Source: Pterois miles (taxonomy: Eukaryota > Chordata > Actinopteri > Perciformes > Scorpaenidae). From it: 64,000 nucleotides of DNA. Within the stretch, counting starts at the first letter, position 1; each line of letters opens with the position of its first letter. Where the stretch lies: the NCBI GenBank assembly GCA_947000775.1, contig CAMQGK010000634.1, positions 19,585,501 to 19,649,500 of the forward strand, read 5' to 3'. A program made the translations under genes and the position numbers. The notes under the pieces were generated by a model, which was not told the DNA's origin, did no database searches, and saw only the letters and a list, made by a program, of their open reading frames with translations. Positions 22,900-35,200 of the stretch are shown here, piece after piece.

Positions 22900-25440
22900 A
22901 AGGTATCACTCTTGCATCACAGGAGGATGGAGCTTGTTTACAACACATCCAGTGCACAAACTCCTCTTTTACTCGTTTTTAAATCATATACTCTTGACTC
23001 AGTCAAATGGCAAACAGGGGGAGTGGGTAGCCATGACAACAAAATATCTCCTCATTTGGTTTCATTTAACAATAAAGCTATGACTATGTTTTTGAAGCAT
23101 GTTATCACAAGATCAACAACAGCTTTTCGAAATCTCCCCTCACGGGCTGGATGAAGTCACAACGACAGAACAGAAAAAAACTGCAGTTACCATGTGCCCA
23201 CACTAGATTTAGATCAACTTAATCCACTTCATGTTCTCCATGAAGACTGGATTCAGGAAATAAAAACCACAAACACAGGGTGATATGTCTACCTCCCAAT
23301 GAGAAAATAAAACTAGAGCGCTGGAGGTGTCAGAGAGGATCTGCAATTCCCACAAAAATGCTGGAAGGCGATAAAAGCTGTAGGCTCCAGAGGATTCGTT
23401 GTTTGGCGTCCTGGTGTGTACTATCGCCTGTTTTGGGAACTCTGTGGTTCTCAAAACAGATTTGAACTCTCCAGTGTTCCCCCTTCCTGGAACTGGTTTT
23501 CCTCTTCAATCCGTGATTCTCTGCTTTGGTCCATAATCCTTTCAGAGGCTGTCAAATCTTATAGAATCAGATTTGCGTATGTTGCTTTTGCTTATTTCTA
23601 GACGTTTTGTCAGATTGTTGTTAGACTAAAATAATTATTCTGTGCTTCCTCTGGGCAAAGACATGAACAGAAACAGTGACACACTTGAAGCCATGTGCTC
23701 CTTGTTAAGAAAGGCACAGCAAGTTATCATAATAACATGTCTGCCAAAATGGACTGCCGTGCTTTCTTGGGCTTGTCTGGAAACATGTCAAGAGAGGAAT
23801 CAGCGGGAGCTTTGCAGTGGGATTTTACACTGGAGCTGATTTATCATCTGAGAGACGGAGCTGAAAGTTGCACACTGCCAGACAGAGGAGCTGGACAGGG
23901 CTACGCTGGCTGGCTTAAATTGTCAACAGGTGCTCCGACACGAAGACACAGGCGAGGCACAGCTTCGTCTTTATTTTGATAGAGGAAGAAAAGCGTGTTT
24001 CTCAAATCCCTCAAGAACAAGAGCAAACCTAGTGAGGAGGTCAGCAGAATAACACCTCAGAGGATACTCTGAATGTGCAGCCAGCTGCTGCAGAGCAACG
24101 TCATCCATCAATCTGCATGCAGTAGATTTATACATTAGACTGTGCATGCAACACACATATCTCTAACAGGAGAGTGTGAGGAAGTTTAACTCACTAACAA
24201 GGTAGGACTACCTGCCCGCTGGAGGAATTGGAAAATATGTACAAATATTAGAGGGCTATGTCATGAGAAGATAAGAATGAAGGAGAGAGCAGCAGGGCAG
24301 GTGCCAGGGGTTCATAGGTCAGAGGTGTGGGGCTCCACAAACCCAGTAACACCTTCTCAACCTGGCTGGGAACATAAACATGACATGGCTATGCTCGCTG
24401 GGGTGCCAGATCAGATTCTTGAAGAAAATAACCATTGGAAGCCAAGGAATGTTAAACTCCAAAAAGAAAGACAGAAAAAAAACCCACAAACGATAATGAT
24501 GGAGGACAGCAAGAGCCAAGCGAATAAAAAAGATAGTGACAAATTTAAAACATATGGACATATATAGTATACCTGTACGATGTTCACATGATCTAAAATT
24601 CAAATACATGCACTGGAGTTGTACCTTGCGTTTTTGTATTAAATCCCTTGATCTGATGTTTTCACGCTGGCCAAGACTCTAAAAAGATAAATCTTGAACT
24701 TGCTTAAACCGTCCCCTGTGCTACAAACCAAAAACAGCTTTGAGGTCACCGCCAGTGATGAGGGATCATTTTCAATAAAAATCTAACAGACACCGGACGA
24801 CCAGGCATTTTAACGATATAACTTCGACCTCTTCACCGCTCACACACCGAACAAGGTTCAGTCTGGCTGTGAAGAACCCTGCAGTGATAAAGTATAAGCA
24901 GGATAGCATCGCAGCACACAGATAATCAATGTGGCGTGAAGTGAAGTGAGGAATTTGGGAGGAGGCTGAGCCCCGCGCTCAGTGAAGAGGCTGTGAAGCA
25001 TGCAGCTTAAAACGCCAACCATGACGGATGACAGGAGAGCGAGACGGGGGCCGAGGAGATCTGGAAGTGCTAACGTACTCTGAGCTTCACACAACTCTGG
25101 GATCACACTTATTCAACAAATCTGTTTTCATACTGCTTGTACAGTATTAATTGCATTTTTCAACACTTTCGAATGTGATGGTTGACCATGGCAGCAACAG
25201 CCATATGATTACATGTTATATTATATTATCATTATATGAGCATGGTTATGTTTAGCATTGTCAAGTTTTGGGGACTAAAAGGTCTACAATATGAGTCATT
25301 ATAAGATTCACAAGAATTTAATGAAGAACAAAAAAAGACAAAATAGGACATTTCAGAAAAAAAATAATTCTATATCATAAAAAAGCAAAATTGTTGTTGC
25401 TGTCATCCATGATAATGTTCATAAAAGTGACAACGAATAA
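22900..25440. other. Intergenic DNA between rspo3 and cenpw, nothing recognised
   Basis: Several ORFs of 60-96 codons occur on both strands, but none shows a family motif, flanking splice sites or a poly(A) signal at a sensible distance. It may hold regulatory DNA for rspo3; this cannot be seen directly. Confidence 0.4.
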
Positions 25441-25451
25441 CTTTGACGTCT

Positions 25452-27300
25452 TCACCCCCTTGATTTTTTCAGCATTTTCTATAAAGAAAGAAAAAAAAAA
25501 CCTCTATAAGTTTATCTCCTGATCAAAATGGAGACATCAAAAAGTGTTCAGGAAATAAAATCATTACTAAAAAGCACTACTACATCTCATCAATAATTGT
25601 CAACATCAGTTCTAGATAGATAAATATTAGCATTTTAAATTCAAACAAATGTAGTCAATGTAAAATCATTTTTCATTGAATTATAATCAAGAAACGGGTA
25701 TAATTGACATAAGGAACATGTTTAGGGACTTTTACTATTATTATTATTATTATTATTGAGCATTTCTACCAGACAACATGATGTTCAATTCCAACATGCA
25801 AGCTCATAGCCACCGCTCTACATCATGCTCATATGGCAGTTACAGCTGATAACGCCACCCCAACCAATGGTTCTCAAACAGGTTAACACTGTTAAGCTCA
25901 ACCAGCACTGTTGCCATTGTTTGCACTGTTAGCTGCAAACTGCCGGCTCAATAGTCGCCATGTTGAGAGCTGTAGAGAGGCAATCCCTTTGCTCTGAATA
26001 TTGATTTCAGCTGCTTTCAAAAAACATTTATTCAGACTCCAAGCAGGGTCTAAGAAATCAGTATTTAATAGAGATTTTGATGGTTGCTATCTAAATGTAT
26101 TTAAAAGGGACAATAAATGATGTTAGGTAATAAAACTAAAGAACATCTCTGACTGAGAATTAAGAAGAAGAGTTGCTTCCCTTCACATACACACACACTC
26201 ACAGACACATGGTTGTTGTGGAGGGGTGTTATGAGTTGATGGTGCTGCATGGTCAGGTACTCTGAGCAGTAAGTGGTTCGGTGCCTTGTTCAAGGGCACC
26301 TTGGCAGTGCCCATGAGGTAAACTGGCTACTCTCAAGCGACCAGTCCACACTCTATACTGACTGGTCCATGCTGGACTTGAAATGGCCACCCTACAGTTC
26401 CCAAGCCACCCCTGCCACACCAAAACTAAACTAAAAACACTGTGCATCAGTTGTAAAAGACAATATGCTGTATGTACAACATGTGGGCTGCTGCTGATGC
26501 CTGTTTAAGTCATTAAGATGTGACATGTCATTTCCAGAAAATGTAACATTTCTTAGTTGTCTTTTATGCAGTCCATGCCAATAAAACAACTGATTCAGTA
26601 CAAAAACCCTAACTTATCAAGTATCTAATAACAAGCTTTATACTGTATAGGTTGGATTTCACATTACAATAAAGGGCCATCAGAAACAGTCACTATAACA
26701 CGTGTTATCCCAGTACATCGAAAACCTGTCTCAAATAATTTCCGGTATTCATTTTTTTTTCCACATTTTATAGACCAAACAGTTAATGAGGTAACTGTGA
26801 GATTAACCGATGGCAATACTTTAATCAGAGGTAATTAAAACCAGTTAAATAAGACGCAGATTGCAGTCAGTCTATTACTAATTAACAAGTTATTTATGTA
26901 GGCAATTTGAGACAGTATTGTAGAGCCGTTTAATGATGAATGGCATTAGAGAGAAATGTTAGTAAGACCGGAGCCCTCTGTGAACTAACCTTGGAGACTG
27001 CTCTGAGATGATGAGCCCTGATCGTCGCCGATTTCTCTTCAAAAGCTTTGGCTTTCGCCTCCTCAGCCAGGTTGTTCAAAAACAGCAGCGTTAGGAGTTC
27101 AATCTGAGGAAACAGGTAGAAAATAGCTTGTTATGCTAGCTAGCGTTAGCCACAAACAGAAATACATCAGTAACGTTAACGCGTCATACGGGATTTAGTA
27201 GCTCCTAACTTACCATTGCCTCTGATGTCACCCTCACGTTTATGTTCCTCTTCGTTTTTGTTTTTATTATATATTTCAATTTGGGCGCCTTCTTCAGCAT
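25452..27300 (-). CDS. cenpw: Centromere protein W (histone-fold CCAN subunit)
   Basis: Three phase-0 exons on the minus strand: 27214..27300, 26990..27103 and 25452..25478, together 228 bp and 75 residues (human 88). The first exon gives a basic N-terminus (MLKKAPKLKY...). The second carries the histone-fold core (LLFLNNLAEEAKAKAFEEK...IRAHHLRAVSK). The last is only 27 bp and encodes KMLKKSRG plus stop, matching the conserved KKSRG end of CENP-W. Donors are gtaagt and gttagt; the last acceptor is ctttctttatag. CENP-W pairs with CENP-T in the constitutive centromere-associated network and is needed for kinetochore assembly. It lies next to RSPO3 in human as well. It is divergently transcribed from hddc2. 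No single ORF here is long enough to reveal it. The intron before the last exon is about 1.5 kb. Confidence 0.87.
26245..26415 (-). mobile_element. SINE-related fragment
   Basis: On the minus strand it contains gtgcccttgaacaaggcacc-type text, the same phrase as in the SINE at 17212. It lies in the second cenpw intron. Confidence 0.5.
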
Positions 27301-27704
27301 TTTGGCAGTTTTTTTTTCAGTGTGACGCTCACGCCGATAAAAAGTTTGCTTTGGTCTTCCAATCTCCCGCTTCTCTTACTTCCGGTAAATCTAATTCTTC
27401 TTCGTGGCATTTACATCGTCGTGTGTTGCCTTTACTGCCACCTACCGGTTTAAGTAACTGATTTAAAATGTCGAGTTCAAAACGAGGATAAAATAATATT
27501 ACATAAAACATTTTCTAGACACGATGCAAACTTTGAAATACCGCGATATAAAAATGGCACTATCCAGGCATATGACTGAATAGTTTCTCTTTTTCTCCTA
27601 GGCTCGTTGTGTTGTTTATGCTGCGATCTAGCGGTTACTTTGGGGAACTATATCAGGAGAGCACCGGAAGTTTCTACTGTCTGTATCCGGGTCAGGGGAT
27701 AGTA
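27301..27704. promoter_or_regulatory. Shared divergent promoter region, cenpw / hddc2
   Basis: The start codons of the two genes are 404 bp apart on opposite strands. The interval must hold both 5' UTRs and probably a bidirectional promoter. It contains ETS-like CTTCCGG (near 27378) and ACCGGAAG (near 27663) sequences typical of housekeeping promoters. No TATA box is evident. Confidence 0.55.
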
Positions 27705-29407
27705 ATGGCGGCCACCATGGAGACAGCAGCCGGTTTGAGCAATATGCTGCAATTTATGAAACTTATCGGACAGCTCAAAGTAAGACCTCTCCCCAAATTC
27801 CGGGTGATTTCTGCTGCTTTTTGACCAAAAATGAACAACACATCTGAGGTGTATTGTAGCTTGTTTTTACAAACTTTTGCTAGTGCTAACACTGTGAGAC
27901 AGTGCTTGGGTTAGACTACTGTCACCTAAAGGGGTATATTAGTAATTACCTATTAAACTAAACATTATGGCTCTGTTATCTGTGCCCTAAAATGGTCAAA
28001 GAAATAAAACCATTATTAATGGTTTCACACATGATTTTGTGTAGTTTTGTCTAACGAACAGTGCAAAACTTAAAGAAATTTAGTTTACTATTACTATTTA
28101 CTATACTAAGAAAACCAGAAATTAGTCACCTTCCAGAATCTGCAACCAGTGAAGTGTTGGTTAAAAATGTCTGTAATATTATAAAATGTGCAGTCAAGCA
28201 TTTTTCAATAATTCTGTGGTCAGTATCTGTCTCACTAAGCTGGTGAAATATGTCATGAGGCATATATTTTGGGTTGTTCATCTCCCTTTTTCTGTGTTAT
28301 TTGTGTGACGTGGTTGGTGTTAACCTGCAGAGGGTCCCACGGACCGGCTGGGTGTACAGGAACGTGAAGAAGCCAGAGAGTGTATCGGACCACATGTACC
28401 GCATGGCCATGATGTCTCTGACCATCACAGACCCCACAGTGGACAAGGACAGGTGCTTCATTCACTCAGCTTGCACAAAAGCATAATGACTCATCAGCTT
28501 TACAGTTTGCAGTGTTCAATTATTGTGATGCAAAAATACTAACTTTACCATGCTCATAATTTTTTTTCCTCACTGTCTTTAGATGCATAAAGCTGGCCCT
28601 GGTTCATGACATGGCAGAGTGCATTGTGGGAGATATCGCTCCATCAGACAACATCAGTAAAACTGAGAAACACAGGCGAGAAGAGGCAAGTGATGTTCGC
28701 ATCTCTGCACATGTAACCACGATAGTAATGATGATGGTTTCTATAAAATGAAACCATCACTGTGTTTGGTTTTTCTAATTTCTTTGCATCACCTCTCTCT
28801 CAGGAGGCCATGAGACATTTATCATCTCTTCTGCCAGAAGGACTCAAACAGGAGATTTATGGACTCTGGGAGGTATGTGTTTGGTGTGTTTGTAGCTCAA
28901 AATGATAATGATTCAGCAGGACCTCTTGTCTTTTATAATTATTTGTATACCAGAATGTTTTTTGTGGAAAACTTATTTTTTTCTGCAGGAATATGAAACG
29001 CAGAGCAGTGCAGAGGCCCGGTTGGTGAAACAGTTTGACCTCCTGGAGATGATCCTGCAGGCTCATGAGTACGAGGAGCTGGAGGGAACGCCGGGAAGAC
29101 TGCAGGAGTTCTTTGACTCCACCAGCGGCAAGTCTTCTTCTTCACTGGATCATTTTAAGTCGCTCGTCTTCAGAGATTGCTTCTTTTCTTTGTTAGTTAT
29201 TCAATATGCAACTACATTGTTTATAATTTGATTTTGTATTCTCTCTCAGGTCGTTTCCACCACCCTGACGTGCTCCAACTTCTCAGCTCTTTGAATGAAG
29301 AGAGAGGATGTCACACAGTTAAAACAGATGAAACACAGAGTTCTAGCAGCTCGCAGACGCCTGGCGCGACGTCTTCACAGCCACGTATGACTTCACACAC
29401 CTCGTGA
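27705..29407 (+). CDS. hddc2: HD domain-containing protein 2 (HDDC2/YfbR-type 5'-nucleotidase)
   Basis: Six exons: 27705..27779, 28331..28452, 28583..28685, 28804..28872, 28989..29127 and 29250..29407. They join in frame to 221 residues (human 204). The HD fold shows its metal ligands: His in SVSDHMYRM, HD in LALVHDMAECIVGDIAP, and a later Asp in VKQFDLLEMILQA. Family members hydrolyse deoxynucleoside 5'-monophosphates; this is known for the family and not shown here. Exons 3 and 5 appear to use GC donors (GAG|GCAAGT and CG|GCAAGT); the intervening GT alternatives break the conserved frame. Two in-frame ATGs compete: 27705, and 27717 with a strong context gccaccATGG. The C-terminal 35 residues are Ser/Thr-rich and unlike the core. 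It is divergent from cenpw and convergent with tpd52l1. Confidence 0.93.
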
Positions 29408-31931
29408 CTGTAACAGACCCACAAAACCTCCTTCGTGGAAGGACTGTAACCAAAAGCGTGTGTACGAGGACGCACAGACACGTCGCAGGAGCAGTGAAAA
29501 GCTGTATTTTGGGAGTTTCAGATGTCTTTTTTGAGGCATTCACTGCAGTGCAACTGACGATGGAACATGGATGTCTTCTATGTGCATGCAGCTGTTTTGA
29601 CCCTTTAGTTTAATCCATACTGTCCTGGAAAGTACAGTTTCACTATTTAATATAAATACATTCTGACAGCTTCTAATGCAAACACTGTCAGATAATATAT
29701 AAATGCAATAACTTGTCAAAATGTAATGAAATGTCCTTATAAATGGGTTGAAAAGGAACCTATGTAAATTCCCAGATAATGTTGTTGCATTATCACATTA
29801 GCTGCATATTTCTTATGGTTACAAACTGCTAATGTAATATAGAGATAAACTGTTGAATTGTGCCAACATTTATTTACATCAACAGGCTTTATTATGTGTT
29901 TCCAATCTGTTAACATATTATCTGGCAGATATTATAAGTTTGTCCTTTTAAAAATGCAACAATGGTGCTGTACTATCAGAAAATAGCGTGAATGCATTTT
30001 CTGATGCAGTCTTACTGTACAATATACAGTATATGTTAGAAACAACAGCATAGTCAGGAATCCATTGTTGCTGATGAATGAGAAAACACTAGTCAGATGT
30101 GGACGTTGTTTTATTAAGTCAATATGTTGCTTATAGTTTCAGTTGCTCATTATTGTGTGTTTGGTTTGTTTTATCACAACAGGTTCAGTCACAGTTGTAT
30201 TGTAAAAAAACAGTCATCTGTGATACTTGGTTTAAACGATCTTTAATACCGATCCATCAGCCATAAAAAGTGTATAATGGTGTGTAATTAACTGTATGAA
30301 TACAGATTAATACATACAATGTCTTTTGGTGTTTGAGTTTTAGTAAAAACATTTTGTAAAAAGGTTTTTAACAGGAGTTCAGTTTGATTTCAGCCCAACA
30401 CGATATACAAAGGTAAGATATACATTATAGACTGTAGTTCATTTTCCGATGAAAACATGCCTCAGTTATTCGGTAATAAGTCGAACCTGACAACCTTTTT
30501 CTTGCGACACAAGAATCTTTCAGTACTTGAATGTTGATGTGAAATGTATTAAATACATTTCATGTAACATGAAATGATCCGGTGCATCTTCTCAAACCAC
30601 AGCAAAGAAAATCAAATCTTAATACACATGAGAGATGATATGAGAAAGAGGTTATATATTGAAACTGAATATTATTTTGATGGCAAAGTTATGTGACGGC
30701 CACAGAAGAAGAAGAAGATGAGGCTTTAAGTTTAATGTCTTTTCGATTCTTTTCATAACATAAGCAGTACAAAGTGATGTCTTTCTTTAAATCTGCGCCA
30801 GGAAGAGTTCAACATCTGATCCCTACTTGTGAAGCCACAGCAAGCAGCTGTTTGATGTTATATTAATGTTATATTGTGCATCAGGTACATAGGCAATAGG
30901 CCTCCAAAAAAATTCAGCTTTTATGTTATCCTGAGCATTTTAGGGTTAAAATGTCATGTTTTGCATTCCTGTATGAATCCAGCACTAATCTGAGGTTCAG
31001 CAGTTCAACACATACAAACATCTAATTGTTCCCAAATAAACAGAGCTGAGATGTTTGTAGACAACAGTGTTGTTTTTGTTATTTCCAGCATTGTCCAAAG
31101 TTGTTAATCAGACCAGTTACTGCTATAGTGTGAATGCACAGACTAAATATACACGCCATATAAGTATGATTCAGCATTCAAATAGAGTCCGACCCAAACT
31201 GTCAGCAGCAGAAAATGTGTATAATAGGTCAGCTGTCATTTTCAAAAAGTCGTATGTTTGCCTGCATTTGCAAAGTCAACCCAAGAAATATCCTTTTAGG
31301 TGCTGTAACAAAATCCAAAGACCTTCTGTCTTGGTAAAATCATTTATACAAGTTTACAAATATTTGTTTCACCTAGGACTACTGGGTTGATCACATCAAT
31401 ATGGGTATTACCGTATATATAGATTTTTTTAAAATGTTTTAGCAAAAAGTACAAGGTAGATGAAATGTACAATAATCTAATAATGACCTTAAAGTGTAGT
31501 TTCTGGTATGAGAGTTGTAGTGATGGAGAGGTTTGATGCTGCAGCAAAAGGAGGGATTATTTTGTGTTTTAAGGAATTACACTCGTGATGAGAGAGTGAC
31601 ACAAGCCAAACCAGGAGGTGCTCAACTAAGTGACAGAAGAAATGAAGGGTTTTGGTTCTATCTGCCTTCTGGAGCTGATTTAAATCTGCTCATCCTCCTT
31701 TTTCTTTTAACTAAAGCTTAGCTGCGCCTCCCCTTCAAACCCCAATCTGATCAACATCTGTGGTTTAACATGGTTCTGAGGCCACTGGAGTGCAGGTGAC
31801 ATTGGTTTAATCCACTACGAAAAAGGAGTCCATCAAAAAGATGAACAAGCTCTGATCTCTTGGTAAAATTCATAAAGTCTTGGTTGTCAGCAGATTCTTC
31901 TTTTAAACCCAGTTTAGTTACATAATCCATG
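29408..31931. other. hddc2 3' UTR and convergent intergenic DNA
   Basis: AT-rich and without convincing ORFs. A canonical AATAAA on the plus strand lies near 31035, with non-canonical variants earlier, so the hddc2 3' end is not fixed. The region lies between the tails of hddc2 and tpd52l1. Confidence 0.4.
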
Positions 31932-31937
31932 TTTATT
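31932..31937 (-). terminator. Probable tpd52l1 poly(A) signal
   Basis: AATAAA on the minus strand, about 320 bases downstream of the tpd52l1 stop codon. Confidence 0.5.
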
Positions 31938-32259
31938 AGTCCTCTACTACGTGGTGTGTTTGATGTTAGCTGTCTCGATCTTTCAAAATAAAGGTTGACA
32001 ACTGTTGCTTTAGAATATTTAGGTTAAATTTGCTCCAAACAAGAAATAACATAAATTTTCTATCAAGTCTTAGCATGTTAGGGTTGCAGGAATTCCATCC
32101 AAGTGTTACGAGACTTAATCGCAAACATGGGATTGTTTGCAAAAGCATCTTAACTCGTGCAATGAAATAAAACTAACATTTCCGTCATTAGTATTGAGTA
32201 GATAATTAGTGATAAAGTTCCTGGTTTAAGTCCCGCTTCACGGTGAGAGTGCAGCTCTA

Positions 32260-35200
32260 TCATGGCCTCTCTGAGCTGTCTGTCAGGTTGTTAGTGGGCG
32301 TGTCCTGAGAGCTGGCGTTGGCCGCGGAGGAGAGGACTTCCTCAAAGCTGCCTCCCGTCCCTGTACCGCCGACTTTTGTCTGTGAAAAATGCAGAGAAAA
32401 TGCATCACGGTAGCTGACTTTTAAAAGGACCTCCACTATCGCACTCTGGCAGTGAGCACATAAGAGGATAAGAGGGATGTTTCCTTCACCTGAGCCAAAA
32501 TGTAAACTCACAGGAATCAATTTAAACAGCTTTTAATGTTGAGGGCTACAGTGTGTATCTTTAAGCTTACTCAGTGTTCTGGAGAGGGTTTTAATGAAGA
32601 CGTATTTGCTTTTATATAAAAGGACCCTGTTAACCTTGACATAGTATTAAAGGTCAAAAGAAGTAGGAGTGAAGTCTGCAGCAATTAGTATTTTTCTCAG
32701 TGATAAAATACATCATAAATCTGAGGGTGGTCCTTCCAGTGGCTAAAGCACAGTACAGACAAACGATGGATGTCTGCTACTGCTCAGACTGTATCAGGAT
32801 CAGTGTGAATATAAATAACCAACAGGCTCACTGCAAGAGTCAAGAGTGTAAGCCGGCAATTACACCCAGATTATAGTGTTCACTTCTCTCTGCTTCACTG
32901 ACGCTTTATAACAACCTGACCTGTTCCTCTGTGGGGCTTCCACAGCTTACTACGACAGATCATATCAAAGCATATTTTACATGCTATTAATTAGTTTGTC
33001 TGTCAATATTTCTGTCACCAGGACTAGAAAATAGTCAGTTAGATGACATGCATTTACAATATGTTAAATATTACTTGAAATAAAATATAGCAACAATGCT
33101 TTCAAAATACTCCCGATGTGATACTTGAATGCCTTGAAGTAAGTGAGACTATTTAGAAGCTAAAATATTGTGTTTTGCTAAAGTTAAGTTCAGTTATTAT
33201 TATTATTCAGTTAAAGGAGCAGTGTGTAACATTTCATGGGATCTATTAGCGGAAAGGGAATATAATATTCATGACTACTGTATGTTTTCATTAGTGTATA
33301 ATCACCTGAAATTATCATTGTGTTTCTGTTAGCTTAGAATGAGCCCTTACATCTACATATACCACTGAGTCCACCATGTTGCTCCACCATGTTCCTACAG
33401 TAGTCCAGAACAGACGAACCAAACACTGGCTCTGAAGAGAGACTTTCATGTTTTTACATAACCTGAAGGCCACCGTAGTTGTCTGAGAAACTGAGGTAAT
33501 GTGAGCCGTAGAGTGTAAAACCGTGGTACCGCCAGCCGCCGTCTGACTTCCGTTGCTCCTAAAGTAGTATTATTATGGTAAAAATGGCCTCTGAGTGATG
33601 TCAACGACATTACTGCAGTTTTGCACTTGACGGCTCACATTACCAGAGTCTTGAAATGGGAAAAGAGAGCGGAGGGGTACGCAGTTGGTTGCAATCTGCA
33701 ACCACACCACTAGATATCGCTAAATGCTACACACTGTCCCTTTAATACTGCAAACTGTCTGTCACACACACAAACACACTGTTTACCTTGATGGTGGACA
33801 CTGTAGTCTCGACTTTCTCCTCAAAAGACTTGAAGCTGGGAGAGTTTCTGTAAAGAAAAGAAAGACCGACATTCTGCTTTATTATGTCAGAGCAACTGCA
33901 CAAAATGATTTGCTGAATGGATAGATTTATTATGAACATGTAACAAATAATAAGAAAACAAAACAAAAACAACTAATAAAATGGACAGTAAACATATGCA
34001 TTAATTCTAAATACATCATATAATATAGAAGGTCTTATCCCTTTCTATAACTTAAATAATTAACAATATAATATCATATATAAACATCAACAATCACCCT
34101 TTCTGCTACAATGCTTGTATATGTACAACAATTATAATCTGTTTATCTGGGATGAACACTATATACACTATGTAAGGGATAATGTACAGAGAGCTGGTCA
34201 TTGTTATGAAATAAACCCTGACAGGAAGTGCATTATCCCGCTTATTACACGGCTATGGTCTGTTACACATAGCAACGGTCTGTTACATATAGCAAAGGTC
34301 TGTTACGCATAGCAATGGTCTGTTACACATAGCAACGGTCTGTTACACCTATCAACGGTCCGTTATACATAGCAATGGTCTGTTACACATAGCAACGGTC
34401 TGTTACACATAGCAACGATCTGGTACACATAGCAACAGTCTGTTACACATAGCAATGGTCTGTAACACATAGCAACGGTCTGTTACACCTATCAACGGTC
34501 CGTTATACATAGCAATGGTCTGTTACACATAGCAACGGTCTGTTACACATAGCAATGATCTGGTACACATAGCAACAGTCTGTTACACATAGCAATGGTC
34601 TGTAACACATAGCAACGGTCTGTTACACCTATCAACGGTCCGTTATACATAGCAATGGTCTGTTACACATAGCAACGGTCTGTTACACATAGCGACAGTG
34701 TCTTATATTGGCAACTGTTTGCTATAAAGAAACAACAGACTGAAGAATGCCATTATTGACCAAACAGAATCAGTATTCAACAGAGCTGTGTAATAAATGA
34801 TAGTAAATATTTACTTTAATAGCATATATGCAATTAAAGTAGTAAAAGGCACCGAAAACAGCTGTATGGGGTGTAAGCAGGTGTAAATGTATTTGATAAC
34901 ATCTCTGGTATTTTAATTTTTTCCAGGTTTCTTAGTAGCTGTAGCACTAAATCAATGTCAATGGAAGGTACACGTTAAACGGTCTGCCCTGTACCAGGTG
35001 TTTGAGTAAGTCTATATGTAGAATACAAAGATTAGAAAATAAATAAATACATAAACGGACTCTCTCCAACACACAGAAGCAAGCAAGCACAGTGGTTACC
35101 TCATGGCGGGCATGCTCATAGAGTGTCTGATAGAGTAGCTGTCCCCAGAGAGCGTGGTGAGAGAGGAGTTAATGATTAGCACAGGTTGTACAACACACAG

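Noticed and set aside
29121..29135. GT donor at 29132 (ggcaa|gtcttc) for hddc2 exon 5
   Set aside because: Joining it to the acceptor at 29249 runs into a stop within a few codons and loses the conserved FHHPD segment; the GC donor at 29128 keeps it.
34261..34700. CRISPR-like array of 20-bp repeats
   Set aside because: The units are head-to-tail with no spacers and lie in an intron of a vertebrate gene; it is a minisatellite.
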